Notes: a model not told the origin generated them from the letters alone. A stretch of 64,000 nt of DNA from Thermincola carboxydiphila (GCA_016841725.1 JAENYP010000012.1:1-64000), one strand, 5' to 3'. Counted from the first letter of the stretch, positions 1 to 7,341 are shown. Numbers and translations: made by a program.

Positions 1-37
1 GAACCACTTGTGAGAGCAAGTGGTTCTTCTATTTTTT
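1..37 (+). terminator. Rho-independent terminator at the window edge
   Basis: A perfect 10-bp stem (bases 1-10 with 17-26, six-base loop) is followed by a T-rich tract, the form of an intrinsic terminator. It would end a gene lying left of the window and sits just outside the IS66 left end. Confidence 0.6.
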
Positions 38-138
38 ATAAGTTCGGGTAGGTGGTAAGCGCTTAACGAACGGGTGCATGGTCAAAACAGCCTTGCCATG
101 AGAGAATATCCCCAATACGAGGAATGGGGGTAGATAAA

Positions 139-462
139 ATGGCAAGTCAGGAACAACTGGCATTGGTGGCTGAATGCCGTGCCAGCGGTATGACCGCGAA
201 AGACTGGTGTGAAGCAAGAGGTATCAACTATCGTCATTATGTGTATTGGGCTTCCCGTGTTAACCGGGCCCAGCGGACCAACCAGGATCACCATGACCAG
301 CAACAGCCACAACCACAGTGGGCTCTGGTAAAAATGACAGGGGAACCGGAGGTAATCGGTGAAATTCGGCTTGTCTGCGGCAGATGGACCATTTGCGTGG
401 GAACTGGTTTCAGTCCTGTTCTTCTTGCCGAGGTGCTTAAAGTAGTGGATGGCATATGCTAA
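139..462 (+). CDS. tnpA: IS66 accessory protein TnpA
   Basis: A small protein of about 107 residues resembling the IS66 accessory protein TnpA. The N-terminal half has the helix-turn-helix-like stretch 'ECRASGMTAKDWCEARGI', then a Gln-rich linker, then a C-terminal part with 'GEIRLVCGRWTICVGTGF'. An ATG at 124 in frame adds five residues; the ATG at 139 gives the family-like start MASQEQ. The end overlaps the tnpB start, as is usual for IS66. The frame is open, but its partners are broken, so the protein is unlikely to act in transposition from this copy. Confidence 0.82.
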   Translation: MASQEQLALVAECRASGMTAKDWCEARGINYRHYVYWASRVNRAQRTNQDHHDQQQPQPQWALVKMTGEPEVIGEIRLVCGRWTICVGTGFSPVLLAEVLKVVDGIC

Positions 463-757
463 AGGAAATCACCAGCTAGAAATCACCAGCTATGACGGGA
501 TTTATTTGGCATGCGGGGCCACTGACCTAAGAAAATCGGTATACGGTCTAGCCATCATTGTTAAGCATGAATTCAACATGGATCCGTTTGGGAACTACCT
601 TTTTCTGTTTTGCAACCGGAACCGCAATCGGCTAAAATGCCTGAACTGGGATAAGAACGGCTTCGTACTGTACTACAAGAGGCTAGATGGGGCGGGAGCA
701 CGGTTTAAATGGCCGAGGGAGCCGGGGAAGAATTGGAGATTATACCGGCCCATGTAA
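449..757 (+). pseudogene. tnpB: IS66 TnpB (Orf2), duplicated near the start and truncated at the 3' end
   Basis: The core 'YDGIYLACGATDLRKSVYGLA' region is diagnostic of IS66 TnpB. The canonical start would be the ATG at 456 (MLKEITS...), but it runs into a stop after seven codons because 14 bp are tandemly duplicated at 464-491. The frame stays open only from the ATG at 449. The C-terminus also departs from the family after 'RFKWPRE', where the sequence passes directly into tnpC coding sequence in another frame. This implies a deletion removing the tnpB end and the tnpC N-terminus. Non-functional remnant. Confidence 0.85.
464..491 (+). repeat. 14-bp tandem duplication inside tnpB
   Basis: Two adjacent 14-bp units (464-477 and 478-491) differ only in their first base (GGAAATCACCAGCT and AGAAATCACCAGCT). 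Removing one unit restores the canonical reading MLKEITSYDG from the ATG at 456, so the duplication is a secondary frameshifting mutation. Confidence 0.85.
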
Positions 758-1087
758 AGCTGCTGCGATATATCCGATACAGCTATGTCTGCGAATGTTG
801 CGAGAAGGAAACGGGAGAAGCGACGATAGTGAAAGCACCTACTCCCGCACCTGTCATAAAACGAAGCCTTGCTTCGGCCTCTACTGTGGCCCATGTCATG
901 TACCAGAAATATGTCAACGGCATGCCCTTGTACCGGCAGGAAAAGGACTGGGCCAATCAAGGTATTGTCCTATCCAGAGCGACTTTAGCCAACTGGATTA
1001 TCCGGTCGGCAAATGACTGGCTGGTAGCCTTTATGGGAGACAATGAAGGCATATCTGCTTAAACAGGCGGTGATTCATGCGGACGAA
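709..1087 (+). pseudogene. tnpC: IS66 transposase TnpC, 5' fragment
   Basis: Encodes the internal part of an IS66 DDE transposase: the 'EELEIIPAHVKLLRYIRYSYVCECCEKE' zinc-finger-type region, then 'YVNGMPLYRQEKDWANQGIVLSRATLANWI', typical of the family. The N-terminal portion of the family protein is absent. The open frame ends at 1062. A shifted frame continues as LLKQAVIHADE up to 1087, so there is a frameshift shortly before the break. HADE contains the first catalytic Asp of the transposase. Coding resumes at 4258, after the inner element. Confidence 0.85.
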
Positions 1088-1113
1088 TTATGTAGAGCTT
1101 CACATAATTCGTC
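1082..1113. repeat. 12-bp perfect palindrome at the left junction of the inner element
   Basis: GACGAATTATGT (1082-1093) and its exact reverse complement (1102-1113) flank an 8-bp spacer. The first arm includes the GAC GAA codons of the interrupted transposase. Its TTATGTAGAG subsequence is repeated in the adjoining terminal inverted repeat. It may be a recombinase core or attachment site, or a remnant of an earlier integration; this role is inferred. Confidence 0.6.
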
Positions 1114-1142
1114 TTATGTAGAGCCATATATTATGCCGAGTC
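1112..1142 (+). repeat. Left terminal inverted repeat of the RIT-like element
   Basis: The sequence starting TCTTATGTAGAGCCATAT matches the reverse complement of 4229-4259 at 28 of 31 positions by eye. The unit contains a TTATGTAGAG motif, also found once more just outside at 1088. Confidence 0.8.
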
Positions 1143-1295
1143 GTGGGCAGTTATGCCGCATAGACATGGGATTTGCGGCATAACCACTCAACATAATTAT
1201 TAGATGTTTTTCCGAAGCCAGGTAATCAAGGCCTCTTTTTCTCTTTTACTGTACTCCTTAACGGATTCCGTAATCAGACTGCTTGCTTGTTCAAT

Positions 1296-2217
1296 TTATT
1301 TTCTTTTCAGTTCAGGGTTGCATCTTGCATAGATCTCTGTTGTGGTAACGGAGGAATGCCCAAGAAAACCCCTAATATATATTAAGTTTACTCTGTTTTC
1401 AAGCAGATGCATTGCTTTAGAATGCCTTAATATATGAGGATGCAGCTTAGATGGATATAATTCTGGCCTTGCCTGACGAGCCATGTGCCCATATTTATCA
1501 AGAACATAGGATATTCCCGACCTTGACAAGGGCTTATCAAATCTGTTGACAAACACTGGATGCGCCATGTTGTAGATGCTGGCAGAGTTAAGATAAGCTT
1601 TTATGATATCCGCAGCGTTGGTACTTATAGGTATTACTCTTGCCTTGTTTCCTTTTCCGGTAAGGGCAACCGTGTTTGGGCTACGGAAGGCAAGGTCACC
1701 CACCCTCAAATCAATAAGTTCCTGAACCCTGCAGCCGGATTCATACATTAATGCAATCATTGCAAGATCACGGATACCTTGCGTAGAATGACTGTCGGCA
1801 TTTTGAGAAGATATTCAACAGCATCTACGCTTAGGTATTGAACCGGTTTCTGTGGGGCCTTCTTAACACGGATTTTTAAGATACCCTGACACTGGGCACT
1901 TTCCTCCGGACTTTTGCGCGTGCTACATAACCACAAAATGCTTTTAATGCAGCAAGCCTCTGATTTCTTGAACTGATGCTGCAGCCTCTTGACTGTTCCA
2001 GCCAATCCAGAAATCCGCTTACATTATCTGTATTCAGCGTATCCATTTTTAGTTTGCTGATCTTGCAGATACCGGCTTCCTCAAGGTATTTGAGAAACAG
2101 TATGAATGCATCCCGGTATGACTTTATGGTATTGATTGACAAACCAGCCTCATTACCAAGATATTTTGTAAAGAAGCTGCTTACATAATAAGATAAATCC
2201 TTCCTGTGCATAGTCAC
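1296..2217 (-). pseudogene. Third tyrosine recombinase (RitC-like), broken by two frameshifts
   Basis: Three partial frames together make one integrase of about 305 residues. Residues 1-95 or so (from 2217) hold the SAM-like core-binding domain ('LSINTIKSYRDAFILFLKYLEE'). A frame change near 1890-1915 leads to 'PVQYLSVDAVEYLL'. A second near 1790-1797 leads to the catalytic domain 'MIALMYESGCRVQELIDL', with 'HPHILRHSKA', 'LGHSSVTTTEIYAR' and the terminal Tyr. The catalytic Arg, HxLR, GH and Tyr motifs survive, but the gene cannot make one protein as read. Its start overlaps the end of gene B by 4 bp, as expected of translationally coupled trio recombinases. Confidence 0.85.
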
Positions 2218-3190
2218 ACCTCCGGAAAAATCTTTTCAGCATCTTGGTGGCTGAACTGCAGTATATCAATAAAGTACTGCTTTGTCAGGCGGAGATATTT
2301 CTCTGTCGATTCAATACCCTTGTGCCCAAGATAGGTACTAAGTATGGGAAGTGAGCAGTAAGGATCCATGCCTTTGCGAATCATTTGCTCCAAAGCATGG
2401 ACACTGAAAGTATGTCTCAGGTCATGTATGCGCGGATACTTTCCACTACTTAACTGGGATATGCCGGCTTTCTCCTCCAGCCTTCTAAACTGGTTTAGAA
2501 TGGTTGTTGAAGAGTATCGTTCATGGCGAAGCGCAGGAAAAAAGAATGGATTTCCAGCTCTTTGAACCTTTGAATCAAACATGGATAAGTACTGTCGTAG
2601 TGATTCGGATACCGGAACCAGACGGGATACATTATTTTTGCCATTCATAATGACAAGAACTCCATTATCGAGATTAACGTGTTCACACTTGAGGGCAAGA
2701 GCTTCGCTAACTCGTAATCCACATCCATACAGCATACGGATTACCGCAGGATATATATAAGGGGTATTTACAAACTTATTCTTGTTTGGCCCGATTGCAT
2801 CAGCTTCCCGAAGAATCCGATTGATTTCATCTTTGGTAAAAATATACGGAACAAAGTCTTCGGTAGTTTTAACCAGTTCCTTTGGGTAAACATAAGCTGG
2901 AATGCCTCTTAAGTCTAAGAAAAGGGCAAACTGTCTCATATGGGATTGTCTTCTATGAAGGGTCCGGGCACTTTCATTGCCCCGTTCGATGCATACATAT
3001 TAACCAGTTCCGGCTGTAAAGCCAATATAGGATCTGATTTTGAATTAGTGTATATAAAATTAAGCATACGGTTTACTTCGGCTTGTTCGCTATAGGAGTA
3101 CCTAAATCCAAGGGATTGTTTATATTCCACATACTCCATAGCAATGTCACGGTAAGTCTCGGGAAAATTGAAGGTGTTATACTGTTTCAT
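2214..3190 (-). pseudogene. Second tyrosine recombinase (RitB-like), one frameshift
   Basis: The N-terminal 84-codon frame (3190-2936) holds the core-binding domain ('ETYRDIAMEYVEYKQSLGFRYSY'). The 241-codon frame (2939-2214) carries the catalytic domain. An alternative frame across 2936-2990 reads ERGNESARTLHRRQSHMRQFA and joins them, so one base is missing or extra around 2980-2990, in the short G run. Catalytic residues are present: Arg in 'YGCGLRVSEAL', 'IHDLRHTFS', 'YLGHKGIESTEKYLR'. About 325 residues would be normal. It overlaps gene A by 14 bp. A sequencing error in the G run cannot be excluded; programmed frameshifting seems less likely. Confidence 0.85.
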
Positions 3191-4112
3191 ACGGCACCTC
3201 CAAAGCTAATTTTCTAAGGGTATCAATATCGATGTTAAGATACATTCTGGTGGTATTGATGTTTGAATGTCCCAATACCTCCTTGATTACATACATAGGG
3301 GTATTGTTATGGAGCATGCTACTTGCCAGAGAATGCCGCATGGCATGCGGACCATGCTTACGTTCCGATTTGTCTACGCCTGCTTTTTGGAAGTATTTAG
3401 AAACTATGTGGTGTATGCAGGTATTAGTCAACGGCTTCCCGCTATTTTTTACACCTATAAAAATATACTCTGAGTCGCTATTCGGGCGTCCATTTTTTAG
3501 ATAATCGATCAGTCCATATCTGATATTTTTCAGCAAAGGCAACTGATTAAACATTTTAGTCTTATACTGAACAAACTCAATCGTATCGTGTTCCCAATGT
3601 ATATCCGACATTTTCAGCCGGATGATGTCTCCGGACCGGATACCAAGTTCTGCAGCCAGTAGTACAACCACAAAGTCCCTTTTTCCATAAGGAGTAGTCC
3701 GGTCTATGGCAGAGACGATTCGCCTGATTTCCTCAATGGAATAAAAGGAAAGTATACGTTTCCGTTTGTTGGTAAATATGACCGGAAACAGCTCATTACC
3801 TGAAAACAGTGTAAGTTTTCTGCTGTTCAGGTAATTAAAAAAGTGGCGCAAAATAAATTTGCGTCCACTGATGGTGGAAGAAGATAGGTCAGCGTTGGAA
3901 GATAAATAACCAGTCACATTTTTCTGTAAGCAGTGCTGAAAATCCTTCACGTTGTTGCCACCAAGATAATTCGCAAAAGAAGTAATCGTTACTCTTTTAG
4001 ATGAAATTGTCAGTGGTGACAGGCTCCTGAACTCTTCTAGGTTCAGGTATTCTTCCAGGATATCGGAATAAATATCATACCTGAGAAGAATCTTCTTGTT
4101 TTTGTTATGCAT
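3177..4112 (-). CDS. First tyrosine recombinase (RitA-like), intact
   Basis: A 311-residue site-specific recombinase. The N-terminal SAM-like core-binding domain spans roughly residues 10-110 ('LSPLTISSKRVTITSFANYLGG'). The C-terminal catalytic domain has Arg in 'LGIRSGDIIRL', 'HAMRHSLASS' (HxxR), 'VLGHSNINTTRMYLN' with the His and the nucleophilic Tyr. All catalytic positions are present and the frame is uninterrupted, unlike its two partners. It is the promoter-proximal gene of the trio on the minus strand; a purine-rich ribosome-binding site (AGGAGG) lies just upstream. It would cut and rejoin DNA at the element ends together with the other two recombinases. Confidence 0.88.
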   Translation of the reverse strand: MHNKNKKILLRYDIYSDILEEYLNLEEFRSLSPLTISSKRVTITSFANYLGGNNVKDFQHCLQKNVTGYLSSNADLSSSTISGRKFILRHFFNYLNSRKLTLFSGNELFPVIFTNKRKRILSFYSIEEIRRIVSAIDRTTPYGKRDFVVVLLAAELGIRSGDIIRLKMSDIHWEHDTIEFVQYKTKMFNQLPLLKNIRYGLIDYLKNGRPNSDSEYIFIGVKNSGKPLTNTCIHHIVSKYFQKAGVDKSERKHGPHAMRHSLASSMLHNNTPMYVIKEVLGHSNINTTRMYLNIDIDTLRKLALEVPYETV

Positions 4113-4228
4113 TTTGATGCACCTCCTTTTTTATGAGGATAACATCAAAATGTTATGTTGAGTTGTAATTCCAAAAAAATGACCCAATTGCCTGCAATGC
4201 AATAACTTTTTTCAACTTAATTAGGAAT

Positions 4229-4259
4229 GACTCTACATAATATATGGCTCCACATAAGA
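4229..4259 (-). repeat. Right terminal inverted repeat of the RIT-like element
   Basis: Inverted partner of 1112-1142. It contains two inverted copies of the CTCTACATAA / CTCCACATAA motif, so the subrepeat structure of the left end is mirrored here. IS66 coding resumes within it at GAT GAG ACT (4258). Confidence 0.8.
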
Positions 4260-5069
4260 TGAGACTGTAATCCAGGTGCTTAAAGAAGAGGGCAAGAAAC
4301 CACCCTCAGAGTCACGGATGTGGCTGTACTGTTCAGGCAATATAGCCACTAAGCAGGTGGTGTTGTATGAATATCAGCCCACCAGGTCGGGTGAGCATGC
4401 GAGACGGTTTCTGGCGGGCTTTCGTGGGTATTTGCAAACAGACGGCTACAGCGGTTATAATAAGGTGCCCGATGTAACCCGATGTGGCTGCTGAACTCAC
4501 CTACGGCGTAAATTTCGGGAGGCCATGCCAAGGGGAGTCGCCGTTGGTTCCACCGCCGCAATAGGTTTCGAATACTGCAACAAGCTGTTTGCAATTGAGA
4601 AAGACCTGGAACAGCTCACTACCGAAGAACGTAAAACCCAGCGTCAGGAACGGTCTAAGCCAGTTCTTGAGGCTTATTGGTCATGGGTAGTCACAGTGAA
4701 TGTTCTCAAAGGATCCAAACTTGCCGAAGCAATAACTTATTCTGTAAATCAGAGAATGAGCCTGGGCACATTTCTGGAGGACGGGCAGATTGCACTATCC
4801 AACAACCGGGCTGAGAATGCAATCAGGCCCTTCGTCATAGCAGAAAAGGATGGTTGTTTTCAGATACAGCTAAAGGAGCCCAAGCCAGTGCCGTTGTCTA
4901 CAGTATTGTGGAAACGGCAAAGGCCAATAAACTCAACGTATTTATGTATCTGGTTCATATCTTCAGCACAATGCCGGGGGCTGACTTTAAGACCACCCCG
5001 TCTATCATAGAAGACTTTATGCCCTGGTCAGAAAAACTGCCGGATTACTGCCGAAACACAAAAGATTGA
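4258..5069 (+). pseudogene. tnpC: IS66 transposase TnpC, 3' fragment with two frameshifts
   Basis: Continuation of the transposase catalytic domain: 'DETVIQVLKEEGKKPP', 'SRMWLYCSG', 'GFRGYLQTDGYSGYNKV'. The frame breaks near 4480-4525 and resumes with the 'CNKLFAIEKDLEQLTTEER' region. It has the 'ALSNNRAENAIRPFVI' motif that carries the catalytic Glu, breaks again near 4854-4900, and ends with the family C-terminus 'PWSEKLPDYCRNTKD'. With the 5' fragment it accounts for the C-terminal two thirds of an IS66 transposase. Confidence 0.88.
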
Positions 5070-5149
5070 ATATGATTATTCCTGCCGGCACATGCAGTTC
5101 AGTCATGCCGGGGTCGTTTTGTCAATGCGCCTTTTCGTTAAGCGCTTAC

Positions 5150-5262
5150 ATATGTTCCGGAAGGATGAGTCTGACGTCCGTCGGCCTGCAGGCCGCACAG
5201 AGTGCGGGAGCAGATGCCGACGGAGTTGTAGCCATCCTGGAGGAATATATCTGCCACCCTCC
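5150..5262 (+). repeat. MITE-like repeat, copy 1, truncated by the IS66 right end
   Basis: Begins directly at the IS66 end with ATATGTTCCGGAAGGATGAG and ends with the inverted partner AGGAATATATCTGCCACCCTCC. Both ends and the outer interior match the reverse complement of 35396-35564. The first dozen or so bases of the left terminal repeat, present in that copy, are missing here, consistent with IS66 insertion into or next to the repeat. No coding potential is evident. Confidence 0.65.
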
Positions 5263-5341
5263 ATCAGCGCGACCCGAGCTTCAGACTTGCGACGGCGCCG
5301 CAGGTGCCTAAGATTATCTGGTAAGAGCTACATGGAGGAAG

Positions 5342-5370
5342 TTGGCTATCTTTATCGAATATGATATAAC
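5342..5370 (+). promoter_or_regulatory. Likely promoter of the Crp/Fnr-family gene
   Basis: TTGGCT and TATAAC are separated by 17 bp, 30 bp upstream of the start codon. No clear Fnr or Crp dyad operator is seen nearby. Confidence 0.45.
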
Positions 5371-5400
5371 AAAAGCAAAACATAAAAGTGGTGGGTTAAA

Positions 5401-6084
5401 ATGCAACGATGTGTGCTGTGCTTAAAAGAGTTACTATTATTTGAAGGTTTGGATAAAGAAGATTTTTATAGCATTTGCCCTGGAGCAATGAACAAAGCAG
5501 TACTAAAGGGACAGTATTTGTTCCGCCAGGGAGAACATGATCATGCTGTCTACCTGATAAAGTCAGGCAAGCTGAAGCTTATTCAAAACACTGAGGAGGG
5601 CAGGGAAATTATTATCAATATCATCGGTCCCGGGGATGTGTTGGGAGAAACGGCATTATTTCAGGAACAGGAAATGACCTTTAGTGCAGTTGCTATAGAA
5701 GATGTAAGGTTGTGTGCTTTTAACAGGAGCGATTTAGAAATGATAGTTCAGCGGAATCCTGAATTTGCGGTCAAGATAATCAGTCATTTGGCCCGCAAGT
5801 TGAATGCAGCAATGCAGCAGGTCAGTGAAGTTTCAGGAGCTTCAGTGAAAGAGAAGTTGCTGCGGTTACTGCTACGGCTGGCCAATGAATATGGAAAAAT
5901 AACATCTGATATGACGATTATCGAATTAAAGATTACGCAGCAGGAGATGGGCAGCATGATTGGAGCTTCCAGGGTCAAGGTATCCCAGGTTTTAAGGGAA
6001 CTGAAAGCGGCAGGGATTCTGGGCAACAATGGGAAGTACTATATGATAAAAACCGATTTTTGCGCAAAAAGTGCCAGTGTTTAA
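5401..6084 (+). CDS. Crp/Fnr-family transcriptional regulator
   Basis: A 227-residue protein. The cyclic-nucleotide-binding-type beta-roll covers about residues 10-130 ('GQYLFRQGEHDHAVYLIKSGKLKL', 'IIGPGDVLGETALF'). A long dimerisation helix follows (about 120-155). The C-terminal winged helix-turn-helix is at about 175-220 ('ITQQEMGSMIGASRVKVSQVLRELKAAGIL'). Four cysteines (C4, C7, C26, C105) have an arrangement that recalls Fnr [4Fe-4S] ligands, but the CxxC sits at the extreme N-terminus and the roles are unproven. Effector and targets cannot be read from the sequence. It is a single-gene unit with its own promoter and terminator. Confidence 0.88.
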   Translation: MQRCVLCLKELLLFEGLDKEDFYSICPGAMNKAVLKGQYLFRQGEHDHAVYLIKSGKLKLIQNTEEGREIIINIIGPGDVLGETALFQEQEMTFSAVAIEDVRLCAFNRSDLEMIVQRNPEFAVKIISHLARKLNAAMQQVSEVSGASVKEKLLRLLLRLANEYGKITSDMTIIELKITQQEMGSMIGASRVKVSQVLRELKAAGILGNNGKYYMIKTDFCAKSASV

Positions 6085-6091
6085 AAATAAT

Positions 6092-6120
6092 GTTCAGGAC
6101 AGGGTGTCTTGGACTTTTTT
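6092..6120 (+). terminator. Rho-independent terminator after the Crp/Fnr-family gene
   Basis: A 10-bp stem (GTTCAGGACA with TGTCTTGGAC, including G-T pairs) with a 3-base loop is followed directly by TTTTTT. Confidence 0.75.
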
Positions 6121-6318
6121 ATTTGAGCTTCCATCCATGGGCTGTGGAAATAATCATTACCTATCGATGGTCATTAAAAACTCTTTTAAATGTAAATTAA
6201 TTAACAGAATTTAATAGACAAGAGGTATAAAATTGAGAATAGGAGGTGACAAGTTGCTTTTTCACTAAACGTGGACGGTTCTGAACAAACCAAAAAAAAT
6301 CAAACGGGGGTGCCTAGT

Positions 6319-6705
6319 GTGGCGAAGTTAACAACAGAAATAAAAGAGTTTATCCAGGAAGTTAAGTTATGTGTTGCTGCTACTGCAGACAAAAACGGGA
6401 TGCCTAACGCATCTTTCAAAGGTTCTCTGCAGGTTTTGGATGATGAACATCTGATTTTTGCAGACATTTTCTCAGCCAAAACACGAAAGAACTTAATGGA
6501 AAACAATAAGATATGTATCATTGTAGGAGACCACAAAAAAATGGTCAGTTATCAGTTCAAAGGGGAAGCGGAACTATTGAATCAGGGGGAACTCTTTGAA
6601 AAGGTCTGTGCTGCTATAGAGGGGATGAATTTAAATCTTCCCAGACCACAATATGTGGTGAAGACAAAAATCACTGAGATATACCCCGACCCTGCTGCCA
6701 AGTAG
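6319..6705 (+). CDS. Pyridoxamine 5'-phosphate oxidase-family (flavin-binding split-barrel) protein
   Basis: About 128 residues with the fold signature of small FMN-binding split-barrel proteins: 'VAATADKNGMPNASFKGSLQVLDDEHLIFAD', then 'SAKTRKNLMENNKICIIV' and 'YQFKGEAELL'. The substrate is unknown; relatives are often annotated as pyridoxamine oxidase-like without proven activity. I chose the GTG at 6319 (start VAKLTTEIKE), which has GGGGG eight bases upstream. An in-frame GTG at 6271 would add 16 residues without homology-like character, and the strong AGGAGGTGAC at 6241 is too far from it. It is monocistronic. Confidence 0.82.
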   Translation: MAKLTTEIKEFIQEVKLCVAATADKNGMPNASFKGSLQVLDDEHLIFADIFSAKTRKNLMENNKICIIVGDHKKMVSYQFKGEAELLNQGELFEKVCAAIEGMNLNLPRPQYVVKTKITEIYPDPAAK

Positions 6706-7208
6706 CAGATATGCCAAAGCAACTCGGAGATGAAAAGGCAGGGGGAATTTGCTTCTGAAAACTTAGAGGCAATAGATTTACAGGGGAATTTCGCTTTAAT
6801 AATTAATATGATTATAATTAGTTGCCGGTTATAATGTCAAAAATAAAGGAATTCACGCTAAGGTTGTAGTATTATAGACGGCATAATATGGAAATTGACA
6901 TAGTAACTGACAGACTTTGCGGAAGCTGGAGCCGCAAGAGTCCAGTCAACGCCAAAGGGGCTAGACTGTAAGGCCTATTACAAACAAGGGACATATCGAT
7001 AGAAGGGTCCTTGGAATTAATAAAAGGAAGCGAGAGTTTATTGCTAAGTGAGATGGATTGATACTGCTTCCGGGGACGGGGATACGGTGAAAACATTCGC
7101 TTGCCTAATCATTCCACGTATTGAACACATTAGAAATGAAAACAATTAGAAACGAATTACTCTTGAAATAGACTTCAAAGTATGTTAATATATTATTCGT
7201 TGAGGTAT
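6706..7208. other. 500-bp intergenic stretch without a gene; possible structured RNA
   Basis: No convincing coding frame is seen. The 6900-7030 part is richer in G+C than its AT-rich borders and contains short nested stems (AGTC...GACT around GCC-AAAGG-GGC near 6934-6970; AAGG/CCTT near 6986-7014). I do not recognise a known RNA family here. Confidence 0.35.
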
Positions 7209-7283
7209 TCCTCGGTAGCTCAATGGTAGAGCAACCGGCTGTTAACCGGTAGGTTGTAGGTTCGAATCCTACCCGGGGAGCCA
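7209..7283 (+). tRNA. tRNA-Asn (GTT)
   Basis: A cloverleaf with a 7-bp acceptor (TCCTCGG with CCGGGGA, one G-T pair), D-arm TAGCTCAATGGTAGAGC, anticodon GTT at 7241-7243, T-arm with GGTTCGAATCC, discriminator G and encoded CCA. A terminator follows at once, so it is transcribed alone. Confidence 0.96.
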
Positions 7284-7293
7284 TAAAGAATAC

Positions 7294-7320
7294 AAGACAG
7301 GTGAAAACCTGTCTTTTTTT
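7294..7320 (+). terminator. Rho-independent terminator of tRNA-Asn
   Basis: AAGACAGGT and ACCTGTCTT form the stem with a GAAA loop, followed by a T run. Confidence 0.88.
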
Positions 7321-7341
7321 GTTATAAGTGTTTGTTCATAA

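Larger units (their letters stand above)
1112..4259 (-). mobile_element. RIT-like element: three tandem tyrosine recombinases within inverted repeats
   Basis: A block of about 3.15 kb inserted in IS66 tnpC. It contains only three overlapping tyrosine-recombinase genes, all on the minus strand in the order A (3177-4112), B (2214-3190), C (1296-2217). It is bounded by inverted repeats of about 31 bp with three mismatches. Three co-directional, overlapping recombinases with no cargo are the hallmark of recombinase-in-trio (RIT) elements; Tn554-type transposons are the nearest alternative but have a different third gene. Genes B and C carry frameshifts, so this copy is probably immobile unless helped in trans. 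The reading of IS66 on both sides (HADE then DETVIQVL) pins the insertion site. Confidence 0.85.
55..5149 (+). mobile_element. Decayed IS66-family insertion sequence, interrupted by a RIT-type element
   Basis: Terminal inverted repeats are visible: the left end begins GTAAGCGCTTAACGAA at 55 and the right end finishes with its reverse complement at 5149. Similarity continues inward (GTCAAAAC on the left, its complement GTTTTGTC inverted on the right). Between them lie IS66 tnpA, tnpB and tnpC in the usual order. The element is not functional as read: tnpB has a duplication near its start, the tnpB end and tnpC beginning are deleted, tnpC is frameshifted twice, and tnpC is split by a 3.1-kb insertion. 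IS66 normally makes an 8-bp target duplication. The flanks here (47-54 and 5150-5157) do not match, so one flank was probably lost or rearranged. Confidence 0.88.

Noticed and set aside
1082-1142. Repeated TTATGTAGAG units considered as the start of a CRISPR array
   Set aside because: Only two to four short units, in inverted arrangement at the element ends, with no regular spacers or cas genes.
2936-3190. Programmed frameshifting in the second recombinase
   Set aside because: The slip site is a short G run without a recognised stimulatory structure, and the neighbouring gene has several unrelated frameshifts, so decay or sequencing error is simpler.
1296-4259. Recombinase trio considered as an integron or phage integration module
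   Set aside because: No attC sites, cassettes, excisionase or phage genes; bounded by inverted repeats and cargo-free, which fits RIT better.
5066-5364. Overlapping short frames between IS66 and the Crp/Fnr-family gene
   Set aside because: They span the IS end and the MITE-like repeat; composition and lack of start signals mark them as chance frames.
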